This document shows positions 44,707 through 56,303 of a stretch of DNA of 64,000 nt, piece by piece. Source of the DNA: Mytilus californianus (lineage: Eukaryota > Mollusca > Bivalvia > Mytilida > Mytilidae). The notes beneath the pieces were generated by a model. The model worked only from the letters and a program-made list of their open reading frames with translations, ran no database searches and was not told the origin of the DNA. The stretch covers positions 5,285,501-5,349,500 of the forward strand of contig NW_026262701.1 in NCBI RefSeq assembly GCF_021869535.1. Direction: 5' to 3'. Position numbers and translations under genes: made by a program. How positions within the stretch are numbered: position 1 is the first letter of the stretch; the number at the start of each line of letters is the position of its first letter.

Positions 44707-44712
44707 TTTCCC
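44672..44712 (-). promoter_or_regulatory. -1 programmed ribosomal frameshift signal (gag-pol)
   Basis: In gag frame the message reads TCG GGA AAC TAA: the heptamer G GGA AAC (44706-44712) fits X XXY YYZ and sits directly before the gag stop (44703-44705). Slipping back one base gives GGG AAA CTA, which is the pol frame. After a 5-nt spacer (taaga) a stem-loop occupies 44672-44700: gctgc/gcagc (5 bp), one bulged G, ttcc/ggaa (4 bp) and a short loop. GGGAAAC is a known slippery heptamer of retroviral gag-pro-pol junctions. Confidence 0.88.
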
Positions 44713-45614
44713 GACGCATAAGTAGAATTCTTCTCATCACAACTTCTCTCTACGTGTCCAACTTTCATACAGTAATTGCAAATCGGCCTACCGTCTGATG
44801 CACGTAAATTTCTGTTACTACCATATCCTCGTCCTCTTCCTTGTCCTCTCGATTGTTGAAATCTATTCCCACGATTTCCAAAACCACCTCTTCCTCTCGT
44901 GGGTATATTGTTCATCTGCATTGCCAACACTTTCATTTGTTCAGAAAGATCTTTAATGTTGTCCTCCAAATTGTTAGTACTTATTGCGCATGCTGCAACT
45001 GTTTGTCTGTCCCGATTTGTCAAAGTATTGTTGCATTCCTCTCTTTTCGCTGACCTGAACGCTTCTTCAAATGTTGTAGGGTTCGATAACATGACGAATC
45101 GTTTAATATCCTGCTTGAGTCCTTGAATAAAATGCTCTTTAATTAGAACGTCTTTCTGGTCTCTTTTCATATCGGAATATGCACGTGTTGCAAGTTTATT
45201 AATTTCTGATGCGAAATCTTCAACATTTTGTCCTTCACGTTGTCTTGCCTGAAAAAGGTTACTGTAATACAATGATTGTAATTCCTTGGGCATAAATCTT
45301 TTCCTTAGAGATTCACATAATGTTGCTATATCTTCCTTTTTGTCGTCCTCTAGAGATTCGTAGAATTCCGCTGCACGGTCTCTCAAAAATGCAGGAAGCG
45401 TATTTGATTTTCTTTCACGGCTCCATTCATTTGCAGTTGCAATTCTATCAAAATTTTTCAGCCAACTGTCAATATCTTCGTCCAGATTTCCATAAAATAT
45501 AGTTGGTTTCACAATGTCTTTAGTAGGTGATGGTTTAAATGTACTTAAGTTTGTCCGTATTTCAATTTCATCATCTTCCGATCTATTTCTTCTTGATCGT
45601 CCTTTGGGTGGCAT
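44703..45614 (-). CDS. gag: Gag polyprotein with RG-rich region and zinc knuckle
   Basis: 303 residues from ATG at 45614 (MPPKGRSRRNRSEDDEIEIR); an in-frame TTG further upstream at 45641 is not needed. A retrotransposon Gag core follows: 'PTIFYGNLDEDIDSWLKNFD' at about 37-56 and 'LRKRFMPKELQSLYYSNLFQ' near 102-121, as in the Gag/capsid domain of Ty3/Gypsy elements. Then comes an Arg/Gly-rich segment (about 239-269) and one CCHC zinc knuckle CNYCMKVGHVERSC (279-292), the nucleic-acid binding part. The stop TAA at 44703-44705 directly follows the slippery heptamer. Intact. Confidence 0.93.
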   Translation of the reverse strand: MPPKGRSRRNRSEDDEIEIRTNLSTFKPSPTKDIVKPTIFYGNLDEDIDSWLKNFDRIATANEWSRERKSNTLPAFLRDRAAEFYESLEDDKKEDIATLCESLRKRFMPKELQSLYYSNLFQARQREGQNVEDFASEINKLATRAYSDMKRDQKDVLIKEHFIQGLKQDIKRFVMLSNPTTFEEAFRSAKREECNNTLTNRDRQTVAACAISTNNLEDNIKDLSEQMKVLAMQMNNIPTRGRGGFGNRGNRFQQSRGQGRGRGYGSNRNLRASDGRPICNYCMKVGHVERSCDEKNSTYASGN

Positions 45615-45667
45615 ATTGCAGAGTTGAAAGTTAAAGTCCAAAATGTTTAATTAAAATCCAAAATAAA

Positions 45668-45685
45668 TCCCGTCGCTGGCCACCA
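45668..45685 (-). other. Primer binding site
   Basis: Three bases inside the 5' LTR the minus strand reads TGGTGGCCAGCGACGGGA, starting with TGG as needed to pair with a tRNA 3' CCA. The tRNA cannot be named from the window. Confidence 0.7.
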
Positions 45686-45688
45686 TAA

Positions 45689-46185
45689 TGTCACGGAGCT
45701 ATTCTAAGGCACTGGCTTTAAAAACTAATTTTCATATATACATATTTATTATGTACAAGTTCATATATATATACTTTCATTTAATTACATTGTTCAATAT
45801 AGAGACACATCCATTCTCTAACACTAACTATCTTAAACTCTCCCGCATCTCAACATTCACCTACTTTTTATCATCGAAAAGGCCTTTCCTACTTTCATGA
45901 CTTTCTCACACATTAAATCGTCTTTCACCTCAAGATCACACAAGTATAGGGACAGAATATAAACAAACAGAACCATAAATTATACGGCTACTAATTAGAA
46001 ATGATTACAGTTAAAACACAGCTGCATCATACATTAAATTTAACGGTCAATCAGACAGTCTGCTAAAGTTCATGAAAACAATAAATCTACAAATACTTAA
46101 CACGCTTGACCATAGTAAATTAATGTGGGCAATTAAATACCGATCTGAGATAAGAAATAAATGTGCAAAGTTTCACTCTATGACA
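45689..46185 (-). repeat. 5' LTR
   Basis: 497 bp, offset 5373 bp from the 3' LTR; I find no mismatch between them. Confidence 0.95.
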
Positions 46186-46189
46186 ATTT

Positions 46190-47191
46190 GAGAAAATTTA
46201 TCCAATGTAATAAGTGATTTTGCATTAAATTACCTGTATTTCTGAACAGGCAAAAAATATAAGAAATAAAAAATAAAACTGTTGAACTCCAAGTTAAAAC
46301 ATTAAAAGGATTTTCATAGCTGTGCCAATTTACAAAGTGTTTAATTACATTGAACCCTCCAGCCGGTTATGTAACAGTTTGCTACAAAAGTAGGTGTGTC
46401 CTTTCCCAAGTTAAATTTTAAGTTGTTAGGTGCGAAATTTTATGGTTGTATAAATTGTATTGATGAAATTTACCTGTCGGAGACAGTTCTACCTACATTT
46501 GTATATAGTTTAATGTAATGTAGCATATGTAACTGATAATTTTCATGTCATTAAAATATTAAAGTACAATTAAGGAAGTTAAAAATTAAAATAGTTGTGT
46601 TGCGTGTAGGTGGATTGAGAAATACTGATATTTAACTGGTAGTATTTAATGTTCAAACTTGTACTGCATTACTTATAAAATTGCAATTATTATTAGCTGA
46701 ACTCAGTTTGTAAGATTTATAAGATTATTTAAATTAGCTTGTCTGGGTTGTACACAGCATTCTTATGGAAAAATCACTCATAAATCATGTACAATTTAGT
46801 ATACCATCAACTTTTATCGTCAGATTTTTTGTGGATAGAGCCAGAGAAGTGCAAATTCTGAAATATGTTATAAATTGTATATGTAACTGTAAGGGAGGTT
46901 TTACCCCCAATGTTTAACATATATATCATTCAATAGGCCATTATCCATGACATAAAGTAACAGTTGAAAAAGTCTATTTGCATACTAGATAATAAGATTG
47001 TTAGAATTTAAATGATCATCTTGCCACTGGACAATCTTCTGAAGATATATTATGTAATAAGTAAATAAAGTGTCTATACAGGAGTCTTGCAAAAAATGAA
47101 ACAAAGACAAACTGTCAGATTTTTGATGTTTGAAGCTTTATCATTTTGTGAAAAAGTTTGTCAGTTTTTCCGTAGAGATTTTGATAGCATC
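46190..47191. other. Spacer, no feature recognised
   Basis: AT-rich, with no gene, element or repeat identified. Confidence 0.5.
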
Positions 47192-47196
47192 ATGAT

Positions 47197-47580
47197 CACT
47201 GTGTATCATCGCCACCGGAAATTGGGTACTAACGAAGCGGAGAGAAATGAAAAAAAAAAGTAAACAAGGTAAGAATTCATTCAGTTAAAAGCATTTCTAC
47301 TGATTTGACGAGGGTACCGCTTAAGAAATGATTTTCTGATATATAATTCTTTAAATGATTAGGCCGATAAGTACAAAATTAAGACAATATTTTGTGTTAT
47401 ACTCCAAAGCTTGCCACTAAGTACCTGAAAATTTCGAGGTCGATTGTCCTCTGTTGCCCCATTAGCAAGATATTCAACTGTTTTTCATTATTTTTCTAGA
47501 CACGTTTTTAGATTATGATAGTGTGACATCATATTGACTGAAATCTGTTGTCATAAAGATGTTTTTAAAGAATATGGACC
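47197..47580 (+). repeat. Left terminal inverted repeat
   Basis: 384 bp. It contains ATG (47249) followed within 20 bp by aacaag|gtaag, a good splice donor, suggesting inward transcription with a tiny first exon. Confidence 0.9.
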
Positions 47581-48019
47581 AAAACATTGTTTGTTTATTG
47601 TACGGCGAATTGCAGGACGTTGTACGGCGAATTGCAAAATAACAACTTTTGTCTGTACGGCGTCTTGCAATATATTGTAATTTAAAGATGAAATTAATCA
47701 CTGTTTAGATAATACCAAGTGACGAAATTTTGGCTGTATCAAAGCTTTACCGGCTTACAAATATACAAAATAAACTACTTATCGAATATTATAAAATATA
47801 AGCCGTTAATTTCGTTCAGAAGTCGTCGTTGCGTACCTCTATTTGACTTTGTGTTTTTAAAGACAAAAAGGTTTTTTTTCAACCATATTATCCTAAATAC
47901 ATTCATATATCGTTATAATACTAACGACTATTGTCTTATTTGTTGTCAGGGTGAAATTTTGTAAGTTCAATAAAAAAAAAACGACCATTCATCTTTTGTT
48001 GGCGCTGTTTTTTTCTTTA
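47581..48019. other. Interior of the CACTGTG element, left part
   Basis: Apart from the subterminal motifs, AT-rich sequence with short frames (47513-47701 minus, 47719-47964 plus) that match nothing recognisable. Confidence 0.4.
47600..47668 (+). repeat. Left subterminal 14-bp motifs (3 copies)
   Basis: gtacggcgaattgc at 47600 and 47622, gtacggcgtcttgc at about 47655. Confidence 0.85.
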
Positions 48020-48430
48020 AATATAAACAGTGGAGATGTTGTATAATTGCAAATAAGATAACTATCCACCAGGGTCAAATAAAGTGTATGTAAGCAATTA
48101 TATGCTATCGTTTGGCCTTCAACAACGAAAAATCGTACCTTACAGTCGGCTATAAAAAGCCCCGACATGAAAATTGTGGAAGGATTCAACAAGAAAACTA
48201 ACGGCCTAACTCATAACAAAACAATTAACGAAAAATAACAATAGATAGAGATGAACCAACGACAACCACCAAACTACAGGCTCGTGGCTTCGGACAGACA
48301 CATAAAGAATGTGATGGGTTAAATAGATATAGGAAGATGTGGTATGAGTGCCAATGAGACAACTCTCCATCCAAGTCACAATTTATAAAAGTAAACCATT
48401 AAAAGGTCAGTGTACGGTCTTCAACATTGT
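48020..48430 (+). repeat. Two dispersed R1 copies in tandem
   Basis: First copy about 48027-48325 ('ttggccttcaacaacgaaaa', 'ctataaaaagccccgacatg', 'aaaactaacggcct'), second from about 48333 ('gatgtggtatgagtgccaat', 'gacaactctccatcc'). The same pair order occurs at 32030-32900. Confidence 0.7.
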
Positions 48431-49824
48431 TTATTGTTTATTTTTTAAATTTCTGAAATGAATAATTTGTTAAAAGAAAAGTGAAGAAAATACTTTGTTT
48501 TCATTGAAAATTAGGAGAAATAATTCATGAATTGTGGTTCGAATTAATTTTCTTGTTTCTTATTTAAAATGAGATTGTATTTTTTTTTTTTAGTTTAAGT
48601 AAATTCAATCAATCTTTTTATATACAGGGAAAAAATAATAAAAGACTGTTGCTAAGGCTGTTTGGCCTAAACTTAAATGAGTAGATGGAGGGGTAGTGAA
48701 AAGGAACTCGTATTCGTCCGAATTTTCATTGTTACAGTAGTACATTTTCATGATTACTATGTATAATATTTCTCAGTAAATTTTAATGTGATATTGTGCC
48801 AATTAAAATTATATACTTAATACAAGTAAGACTTGCATTTGCCTTAAAAGATATAGCAGTACGTGATTATTTGTTTTCAAACACACCTTCTCTGTTTTGA
48901 AACTTATAAAGGTATGGATATCGGCCTATCTGTTTGGTTGAATATAAATGTGAATTTATAGAGTTTCAAAATCAACAGTAAGCCCTATTTTTGTGTGTGT
49001 GTGTAAATAATCTAATCTTTAGATAGATGCTAAAATTAAAATCATTTTTCTTAATAAGAAGAAAAAAATGCAACTTAAGCACGCCTGAATGTAAAAAGGT
49101 GTACCCGACTTAATTATTCGTTCACGATAAGAATTTACCGATTTCGGTATTTTAACAAAACTGTTTACGAGGGCAAATAAATAAATGAACGCTATCAAAT
49201 CAACATTTAAATTTACGTGGATTTTTCCAAAAGAATTTATGAGTTTGCACCATCAGGTTTTAAAAATATTTCAACCTGTCCTTATTAGATGTTATTTCAT
49301 TATATTTCTTTAAACTTACAAGTCGAAGATGCTAGCTTTTGTGAATTGTATTAATAAGTATATAATATAAGATGACAACAAAAAAAAACTTTATACAAGG
49401 TCATCTGTATTCTCAAGTAGAAAGTTTATATAAATAGTTTATGCCATAGCCACAGCCGGATTTGTATCCCTTGTATCGGATTCTTCTTTCATTCTTTCCA
49501 AAAATGATTAATCTACGGTTAATATTTTTTTTAAATTTAAACAGTGTTAGCCACCGAGCTTGTTCGTTTCTTTCTATATAGAGATGAAGTTTTTTTTTAG
49601 AAAATCAATGTTCTTTATTCTAATATATTGGCTGTATCTGCCTTTTACAAATAAGACAATAACATTAATTGAAAAAGGAGACGTGGAATGGTTTTCACTG
49701 AGAGGACTTTCAAACAAAGTCCAAATGAAATAGATTTGACCAACTATTGGTTACTATACACTTCACAATGAACAAAACCCATACCGTATCAAAATTGCCT
49801 GATTTATGACAAAATCATAAACAA

Positions 49825-49955
49825 AAATGTCAGGCAGCAGCTTACGACAGCCGCTATATTACATGTTCCTGACCAGGGACAGACACATATATATTGAGGC
49901 GGGCTTAAACATGTTTGTGAGCACTCAAACCTCCCTTAACATGGTGCCGTGGTGT
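49825..49955 (+). repeat. R1-like tail fragment
   Basis: 'cagggacagacacatatata' and 'ggcgggcttaaacatgtttg' then 'cctcccttaacatggtgcc' match the 3' part of the R1-type repeat at 32290-32400. Confidence 0.5.
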
Positions 49956-50112
49956 AGCAATTCAACATTTTTTTTGCAGAGAATGATTATTCATTTATAT
50001 TTCATTTTATCTGAAAGTTGAAAGAGAATTCATTCACTTAATGGTTCTAAATATTCAATGCGGAAAAATTCTCCTTCCATTACCTCCTTCCTTCCCTCCA
50101 CCCACAACCCAT

Positions 50113-50440
50113 CCCCGAAATGTTCATCACTTATATGAAAAGCTGACTAATGTTGTATGGTTTAAACATTTGGTTGAGGCAATCTAAAGTTTGAGGACAG
50201 AAACGACAGCTTTAGATTTTTTCATTTATAAAAGGGCATAACTCAAGAACGGTAACAGTGACGCTACCCAATTTATAACTTGATCTGTGTTTTGTGGTGA
50301 TAAGCATTTCATGTAAGTTTTAAAACATTTGGTTAAGGCATACTAAAGTTAGAGAACGGAAACCAATTATTGGGACTTTCTGGACGGACAGGAGAGACGG
50401 GACGGACGGACATGGGTAACATTTAACGCTACGTCAGGGC
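50113..50440 (+). mobile_element. Truncated copy of HINE-like element B
   Basis: Shares 'gttagagaacggaaacca', 'gggcataactc' and the GGACGGACAT microsatellite with 2074-2515; the terminal hairpin is lost. Lies inside the CACTGTG element. Confidence 0.65.
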
Positions 50441-50692
50441 TGAACAACAGGTCAGTAAAACAGTGACATGCCTTTCCGAAAGTTACAACATTTGCCAGCT
50501 TTTGTATATGCCGTTTTCATATTGTATACATCCGGTATGTAAAAGATTTAATAGGACTGTGTTCAAGCCTTATATTGTGTATACATCTTAAATGGTGTCA
50601 AGCGAATTGTATTTTTATCAAATGCATAATTAATATTTTAACCTAATACTTTATTTTCTTCAAAAAGAGGGCAAATAAATATTTTGAAATTA

Positions 50693-50761
50693 GCAAGTTG
50701 CCATACAGTTGAAAACAAGTTGCCATACAGTAAATTTGTCAACATGAGCAAGTTGCCGTAC
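50693..50761 (-). repeat. Right subterminal 14-bp motifs (3 copies)
   Basis: caagttgccatac at about 50694 and 50717 and gcaagttgccgtac at 50748, the reverse complement of the left set with one or two changes. Confidence 0.85.
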
Positions 50762-50780
50762 CCTAGACTTTATTTTTTAT

Positions 50781-51165
50781 GGTCTATTTTCTTTAAAAAC
50801 GTTCATTTTGACAACAAATTTCAGTAAATATGATGCCACACTATAATAATCTAAAAAAGTGTCTGGAAACATAATGAAAAACAGTTGAATATCTTGCCAA
50901 TGGGGCGACAGAGGACGATCGACCTCGAAATTTTCAGGTACTAAGTGGCAAGTTCTTGAGTATAACACAAAATATTGTCTTAATTTTGTACTTATCGGCC
51001 TAATAATTTAAAGAATTATATATCAGAAAATCATTTCTTAAGCGGTACCCTCGTCAAATCAGTAGAAATGCTTTAAATTGAATGAATTCTTACCTTGTTT
51101 ACTTTTTTTTCCCATTTCTCTCCGCTTCGTTAGTACCCAATTTCCGGTGGCGATGATACACAGTG
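50781..51165 (-). repeat. Right terminal inverted repeat
   Basis: 385 bp, reverse complement of 47197-47580; it keeps the gtaag donor context, but the ATG context differs by two bases. Confidence 0.9.
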
Positions 51166-51170
51166 ATGAT

Positions 51171-52504
51171 TAGAAAACGTCTTTCCCTTAACAGTATATC
51201 ATCAAAGGAAGCTGAATTTGTGTATAGGATTATAGAGTATGGTAGCTAGTGGATTAATGTTATTCCACCCTCAGGGGGAAATCAGAAAAAGTAAGGAGCT
51301 CTTGACAGTCTTTGCAAGAAATGCTATATGTTTTGAAATTACATTGTCTTTTTTCAGACTTTGGACAATTTACAGCTTGGCACATTGTGTCGAGACCTGT
51401 CTATTGTTGAAGACTGTATGTTGACCTCTAGCTGATGTCTTGATTGTTTGTGTAGTTGGGTTGCTGTTTTTTATGTTCATGTATACTGTGGATTCATTGT
51501 TATTCTTGGGATACCAGTTTTTTTGTTGGATTTCATGGGTTACGGTGAACAATGAATTTAAATGTTTTAAAGAAGTACAAATTTTCCTTAAAGGCTTGTA
51601 TGCAGACATTGGCAAAACCATGAAATGAATATCCACAATAACACAATTTTCATAGATCCACAAAAATTGTACCCACAAATATAAATGAGTCCACAGTATC
51701 CCAAATCTCCTTTTATTCATATTTATAAACCTTCTGTTTCTTAAGACTAACACAGTTTGATGAGCACTTATACATAAATAGACAAATGTCCGAGCAACAT
51801 TAGTATACATATAAATAAGCATTAGAAGCACCAGTGTGGTTATTATCTTGTCAATCTTTATTTTACCAAATGGTAATCTTGATTTATAAAATCACTTTTC
51901 TGACTATTGGTCAGTAATGAGGTCTTCTGGGTAATAAATGGGAAATAAAAGAACGAATAGCCATAGTAACGGTAACCTGTGAGCATACTCTAGACTTCAT
52001 ACAATGATGCATGTGAATTGATCAAAATAGCATTAACCTACATGTATAGTGGATGGGATAGACATTGAAATGGTTGTCTTGACTTAAAGACAAACCTTCC
52101 ATGGTCTCTCTTAAATATATTCACAGCTTTTTTAGACTTGGGGCATTTAGTATAAGATATTTGCATATTCTATAGACACCTGTCTATTATTGAATACTGT
52201 ATGTTAACATCTCGATAATTTTGTTGGTTTTTTGTTTCACGTGGCAGTATTTGTAAGTTAATGAAAATTATAATCTGATACTTTGTGTATCAACACAGGT
52301 TTTTGGACTGAATCTTTGAATTCAGTACATGTATATAATGAAAGTAATAAGTATGTGACCTACCCTATAATAGTATGTGTATAATGTGAATGTTTGCAGT
52401 ATATTTTTGAATTTTTTCTGCCGTACTAGTTGAGTCATGCTGTAAGCTGGGGTTTTAAAGTTATTTGTCAAGTGTAATATACATTTTTGTTTATTTTAAT
52501 TGAA
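51171..52504. other. AT-rich spacer with R2-like pieces
   Basis: R2-like words at 51389-51480 and 52174-52240 (direct repeats 'cctgtctattgttgaagact'). The minus frame 51370-51831 has no recognisable domain. Confidence 0.4.
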
Positions 52505-52642
52505 AAACAAAGGATGTGGGGAATCCATCCATGACACAAAATCAGTATATGCACAGCAAAAAAATACACAAAAAGCAAAGGAACAGCGCTTTTATTGCTG
52601 TTCTTCATCTCAAAGTCACAGTGAGGCCTTCAACACGGAGCA
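52505..52642 (+). repeat. ~140-bp inverted repeat pair, left member
   Basis: 'aaagcaaaggaacagcgctt' ... 'gttcttcatctcaaagtcac'. The reverse complement, moderately diverged, is at 56160-56303. Confidence 0.75.
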
Positions 52643-55600
52643 AAAAAAAAAATGCATGACACATAAGGGGAAATAACTCTTATATACTCACAAAACCAAG
52701 GATTTATAACAACATTGCAAACTATTTTAACAGAAAATAAATCTCTTTAGGCCAACATAAAAAGTATTCATGTCTGACACTTGATCTTTCATATTTTTAA
52801 CCCCATACCCTAATTTTTTTCCCTTTATTTTATGTTAAATCAATTTTATCGATTTTAACAAATATTCCAGTGAAAACATGATTACATCTGATGATTGGCA
52901 TTAACAGTTTCTCATCTTTCTCTGTAGAAGTTGTGATTTTCAAACATGTCTGTAGGATGTAGTTATATTCAGATGTAATTAATGTATTTGATGTTAATTA
53001 TCGTTTATTGATCATGTTTTGGCTAAATACCACATTAAAAGTAACATCACTGATCATATATAATGATAAACTCTGCCAGTTGTAGTTATTAACTTTCTCA
53101 TCCTTATCATGTATACCTCAACGGAAATTCATTTATGATGAAAGAGTTTATATTGAAATCGGTATTTTTAGTGCATCAGGTCAAATCACCTGAAACTTTG
53201 ATGGAGAAGAAAATTATCTTCAGTTGTAGATCTACATGCAGAGAGAAAATGCACTGGAATAAAACTTAAAATTTATAATTATCAAAAATGCGCTTTTTGT
53301 GTGCAATAAAATGATTGTTTTCTATTTAAGTTTGTACAATCATAATATGATATTTCTTACAGTTACGTAATACAACAGATTTGAATCCTGTTTTATTAAT
53401 ATTTTAAGAGAAGAATGTGGGATAAAAAAAAACAAAACAAGCAGGTGCATGCTTACTGCATGGTTTGGCTCATGATTTTATGATTATATTGATCTATACA
53501 GGTGTCAACAGAAAGAAAAACAATTATAGAAAAATTAGACACTTGATAGAAAATGATTTGGCACATCTTCTTACAAATATTTTTGAAAGTTTGTGGGAGG
53601 ATTTTTTATATTTAGATTATCTGGCCTATACAGCTCAGAATTGTCAATTACTATCATGTCATATTCCTACTCTGTTTACGGTCTACCCATCATCCATCTG
53701 AAAGTTTTCAGAAATCTTCCACAAACAAGTTGGTGTTTTAGGACCATCCGTTGCTTTTCTTAGGGGTCTGCCTTAATAATTAGAACTTATATGGCCCTGT
53801 AATGAAAGTAAAATGGCCACTATTGTTAAAAATAGAAAATAGGGAAAATGTAATCCTGTTCAATAAAAAAACTAAAAAAACTATAGGGACCAATTGCTTT
53901 CAAACTTTGAAGAAACCATACATTTATCATCTTCTTTATGAAGTATGGTTGACGACTCTATCAGTTTTAAACTATAATGCTTCTAAAAATAGAAAATCTT
54001 GAATTTTCATATTAGACACTAATGCAAGGAGTCTGAAATAAATATGAATTCTGATTGATTTTCAAATGCAACTACAAATTATGATAATTCATGTATATAC
54101 ATACATATATATATTTATCTGACTAATTCTTTTGACGTCCAAAAGATCGACCAGGTTTAATTAGTTTGGAGGGTGGCCCTTGTTGACATTGACTGACCCT
54201 CTCTCTCCCCTTCCCAAATCAGTAGCAAACATTTGACATAAGTTTGTATGAGTGATACATGTTTCGTGCAGCCTCTAGTTATAGTTGTTAATAACTAATC
54301 TCTCTTTTATAAAAAAGAAAACTGTATAAGTAGTAATTTTGTTAATTAAGCTGCAGAGAATAAAATTTCATTGAAGTTACATAATCGTAGTGAACCATGA
54401 CGGCCATCACTCACATAATAAATTTCCTTGGCCTTGAAGTACATACCATATTACTCTGAGGAAATTGACAATTCAAAGTGAATGCAAAGTAGTCGGTTTA
54501 CAGTATGATGGAGAAATTATTTACATTTTTGTTGATTAATTCATAACGATATTGACCTAGATTTAGTATCTGCTTGTCAATGTGATATAGAAAAGTTTGT
54601 CATAAACATGGATTAAGTACAATAATATCAAGGATGATTTATGGCCATCAATAATTTGTTCTTTCAAGGTAAGTATAATAATACTCAATGTTTGGTTGGA
54701 TTAAATAATAATGTATTGGAAATTAATGGACTATAAATGAACTTACTTTCTACTATTGAGGTTTGAACCTGTTTTGATGGATAGATATGAATTGGGAATA
54801 GTTGAATGTTTGACAGTTAAACAACAATTGCTCTGTTATGTGAGAGAGAAAAATAGAGCTGTTTTAGTAAATGAAAGTGTAATTTCACCACAAATCAAAA
54901 TTTAAAATTTAAAATGAATGATTCACATGCATTATGTAATATAAAAATAAGAAGATGTGGTATGATTGCCGATGAGACAACTCTCCACCAGAAACCAAAT
55001 AATATTGAAGTTAACATTTGCATTAAACTAGACAAATTCCAACAAATTACCCTCAACCACTCTTATTTAGTTGGATGTACAAGTAGCTTAGGTTTTTAAG
55101 GGTTAAATATCTTTGACATCATAAGATTTGATTCAGTTGCTATATCATTGCATGAGTTTTCGTCAACAATATAATAGATAAATATTAAAAACATAAAAAA
55201 ATTTGTTAGAGCCTGAGGAAAAAGTTCAGAAATTCAAGAGAGAGAACACTAAGGTTTAGAGGAGAGAAAATTACAGGAGATGAGAACTATAAAATGATGA
55301 GGGAGAACACCTAAAATAGAAAACGGTTAAACAATAAAAGAACAGAAAAGAAGATAAGAGATTTCTTTTGCCTCACCATAGATTTCTCTCCCCTCTCTTC
55401 CATAGTCCCCCCTAGAGTTTTGTTTTGCCTATCTGTTTTGGTGTTTATAAAATATTATCAATACATATACATGTACATGTAACAAATACACCTGTTGTTA
55501 GCTATCTGCTTTAATGACAAGTCATCTCAAAACATTTCAGTATGACTAACAACAAAGCATCAATATTTCTAATGATTACAACATGATGTAGGGAATCAGA

Positions 55601-56159
55601 TTGATGTATGACACTTTAGAATAGAGATTTAGCTAGCTATAAAACCAGGTTTAATCCACCATTTTCTACATAAGGAAATGCTTGTACCACCATTCAATTG
55701 GTGTGTTTGAGCTTTTAATTTTGCCATTTGATAAAGGATTTTCTGTTTTGAATTTTTCTTGGAGCAGTATTTTTGTTATTTTACTTTTTTGTTTATTGTT
55801 GAAGATTGTATACTGTCCCCTAGTTGTCTTTTGTTTACTTTTGTTATTGGGTTGCTGTATCATTTATGTATACCCCACATCTACTCTTACACATATTTTT
55901 GCAGTCATATTTCATGAATACATGAGCAGATCCATACAAAAAAACATTATTGTAGAACTTCAATTTCTAACCTTGGTTTTAAATCAAGGTCATGAGACAT
56001 CTATTAGGTAACAATTGCTACATGAGAACTACATCCAGTTTGTATAAACCCTTGATGTTGATGGTGGTTGATGTTTGTATTTACCCAATGTGTTTACCTT
56101 CCATCACCTGTTGTAACGGGAGAAAAGATAGTCAAAGCCAATAATACATTGCTAAATAT
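52643..56159. other. AT-rich region between the inverted repeats
   Basis: Holds a diverged direct repeat (52725-52840 with 57108-57235: 'ttaacag.aaata', 'ggccaatataaaaaagtat', 'taccctaatttt'), an R1 copy at 54930-55045 ('gatgtggtatgattgccgat') and an R2 piece at 55630-55870. No gene recognised. Confidence 0.45.
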
Positions 56160-56303
56160 GTGTTGTAAAGGCTTCACTGTGACTTTGAGATGAAGAACAG
56201 CTAAATATATATTATTGAAGGCTGTTCCTTTGCTTTTTGTGTGTTTTTTGCTGTGCATGTACTGATTTTGTGTCTTGGATGGATACCCATGTCCTTTGTT
56301 TCT
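56160..56303 (-). repeat. ~140-bp inverted repeat pair, right member
   Basis: Reverse complement of 52505-52642, with 'gtgactttgagatgaagaac' and 'ctgttcctttgctttttgtg'. Confidence 0.75.

Larger units (their letters stand above)
40316..46185 (-). mobile_element. Ty3/Gypsy LTR retrotransposon, apparently complete
   Basis: 5870 bp with two 497-bp LTRs (TG...CA) that show no difference on reading. A 4-bp direct repeat attt flanks it (40312-40315 and 46186-46189). Order on the minus strand: 5' LTR, primer binding site, gag, frameshift signal, pol (PR-RT-RNase H-IN), polypurine tract, 3' LTR. The IN-last order and GPY/F module place it in Ty3/Gypsy (Metaviridae); there is no env-like frame. Identical LTRs and intact frames point to a very recent, possibly still active, insertion. 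Confidence 0.95.
47197..51165. mobile_element. TIR element starting CACTGTG with 5-bp TSD (Transib/RAG-like geometry)
   Basis: 3969 bp. Inverted arms 47197-47580 and 50781-51165, roughly 93-95% identical by eye, both reading CACTGTGTATCATCGCCACC from the outside. The 5-bp direct repeat atgat flanks it at 47192-47196 and 51166-51170. Just inside the arms lie three 14-bp motifs per side (gtacggc.a.ttgc type) in mirror orientation. The interior holds R1 copies and a HINE B fragment and no visible transposase, so it is non-autonomous or decayed. CAC-initial ends with 5-bp TSDs are typical of Transib/ProtoRAG elements, but 385-bp arms are longer than usual for them; the assignment is inference. 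Confidence 0.8.

Noticed and set aside
43874-45502. Plus-strand frames opposite gag and pol
   Set aside because: Antisense shadows of an intact retrotransposon; no domain of their own.
40316-46185. Endogenous retrovirus with env
   Set aside because: After integrase there are only about 150 bp (polypurine tract and spacer) before the 3' LTR; no env frame exists on either strand.
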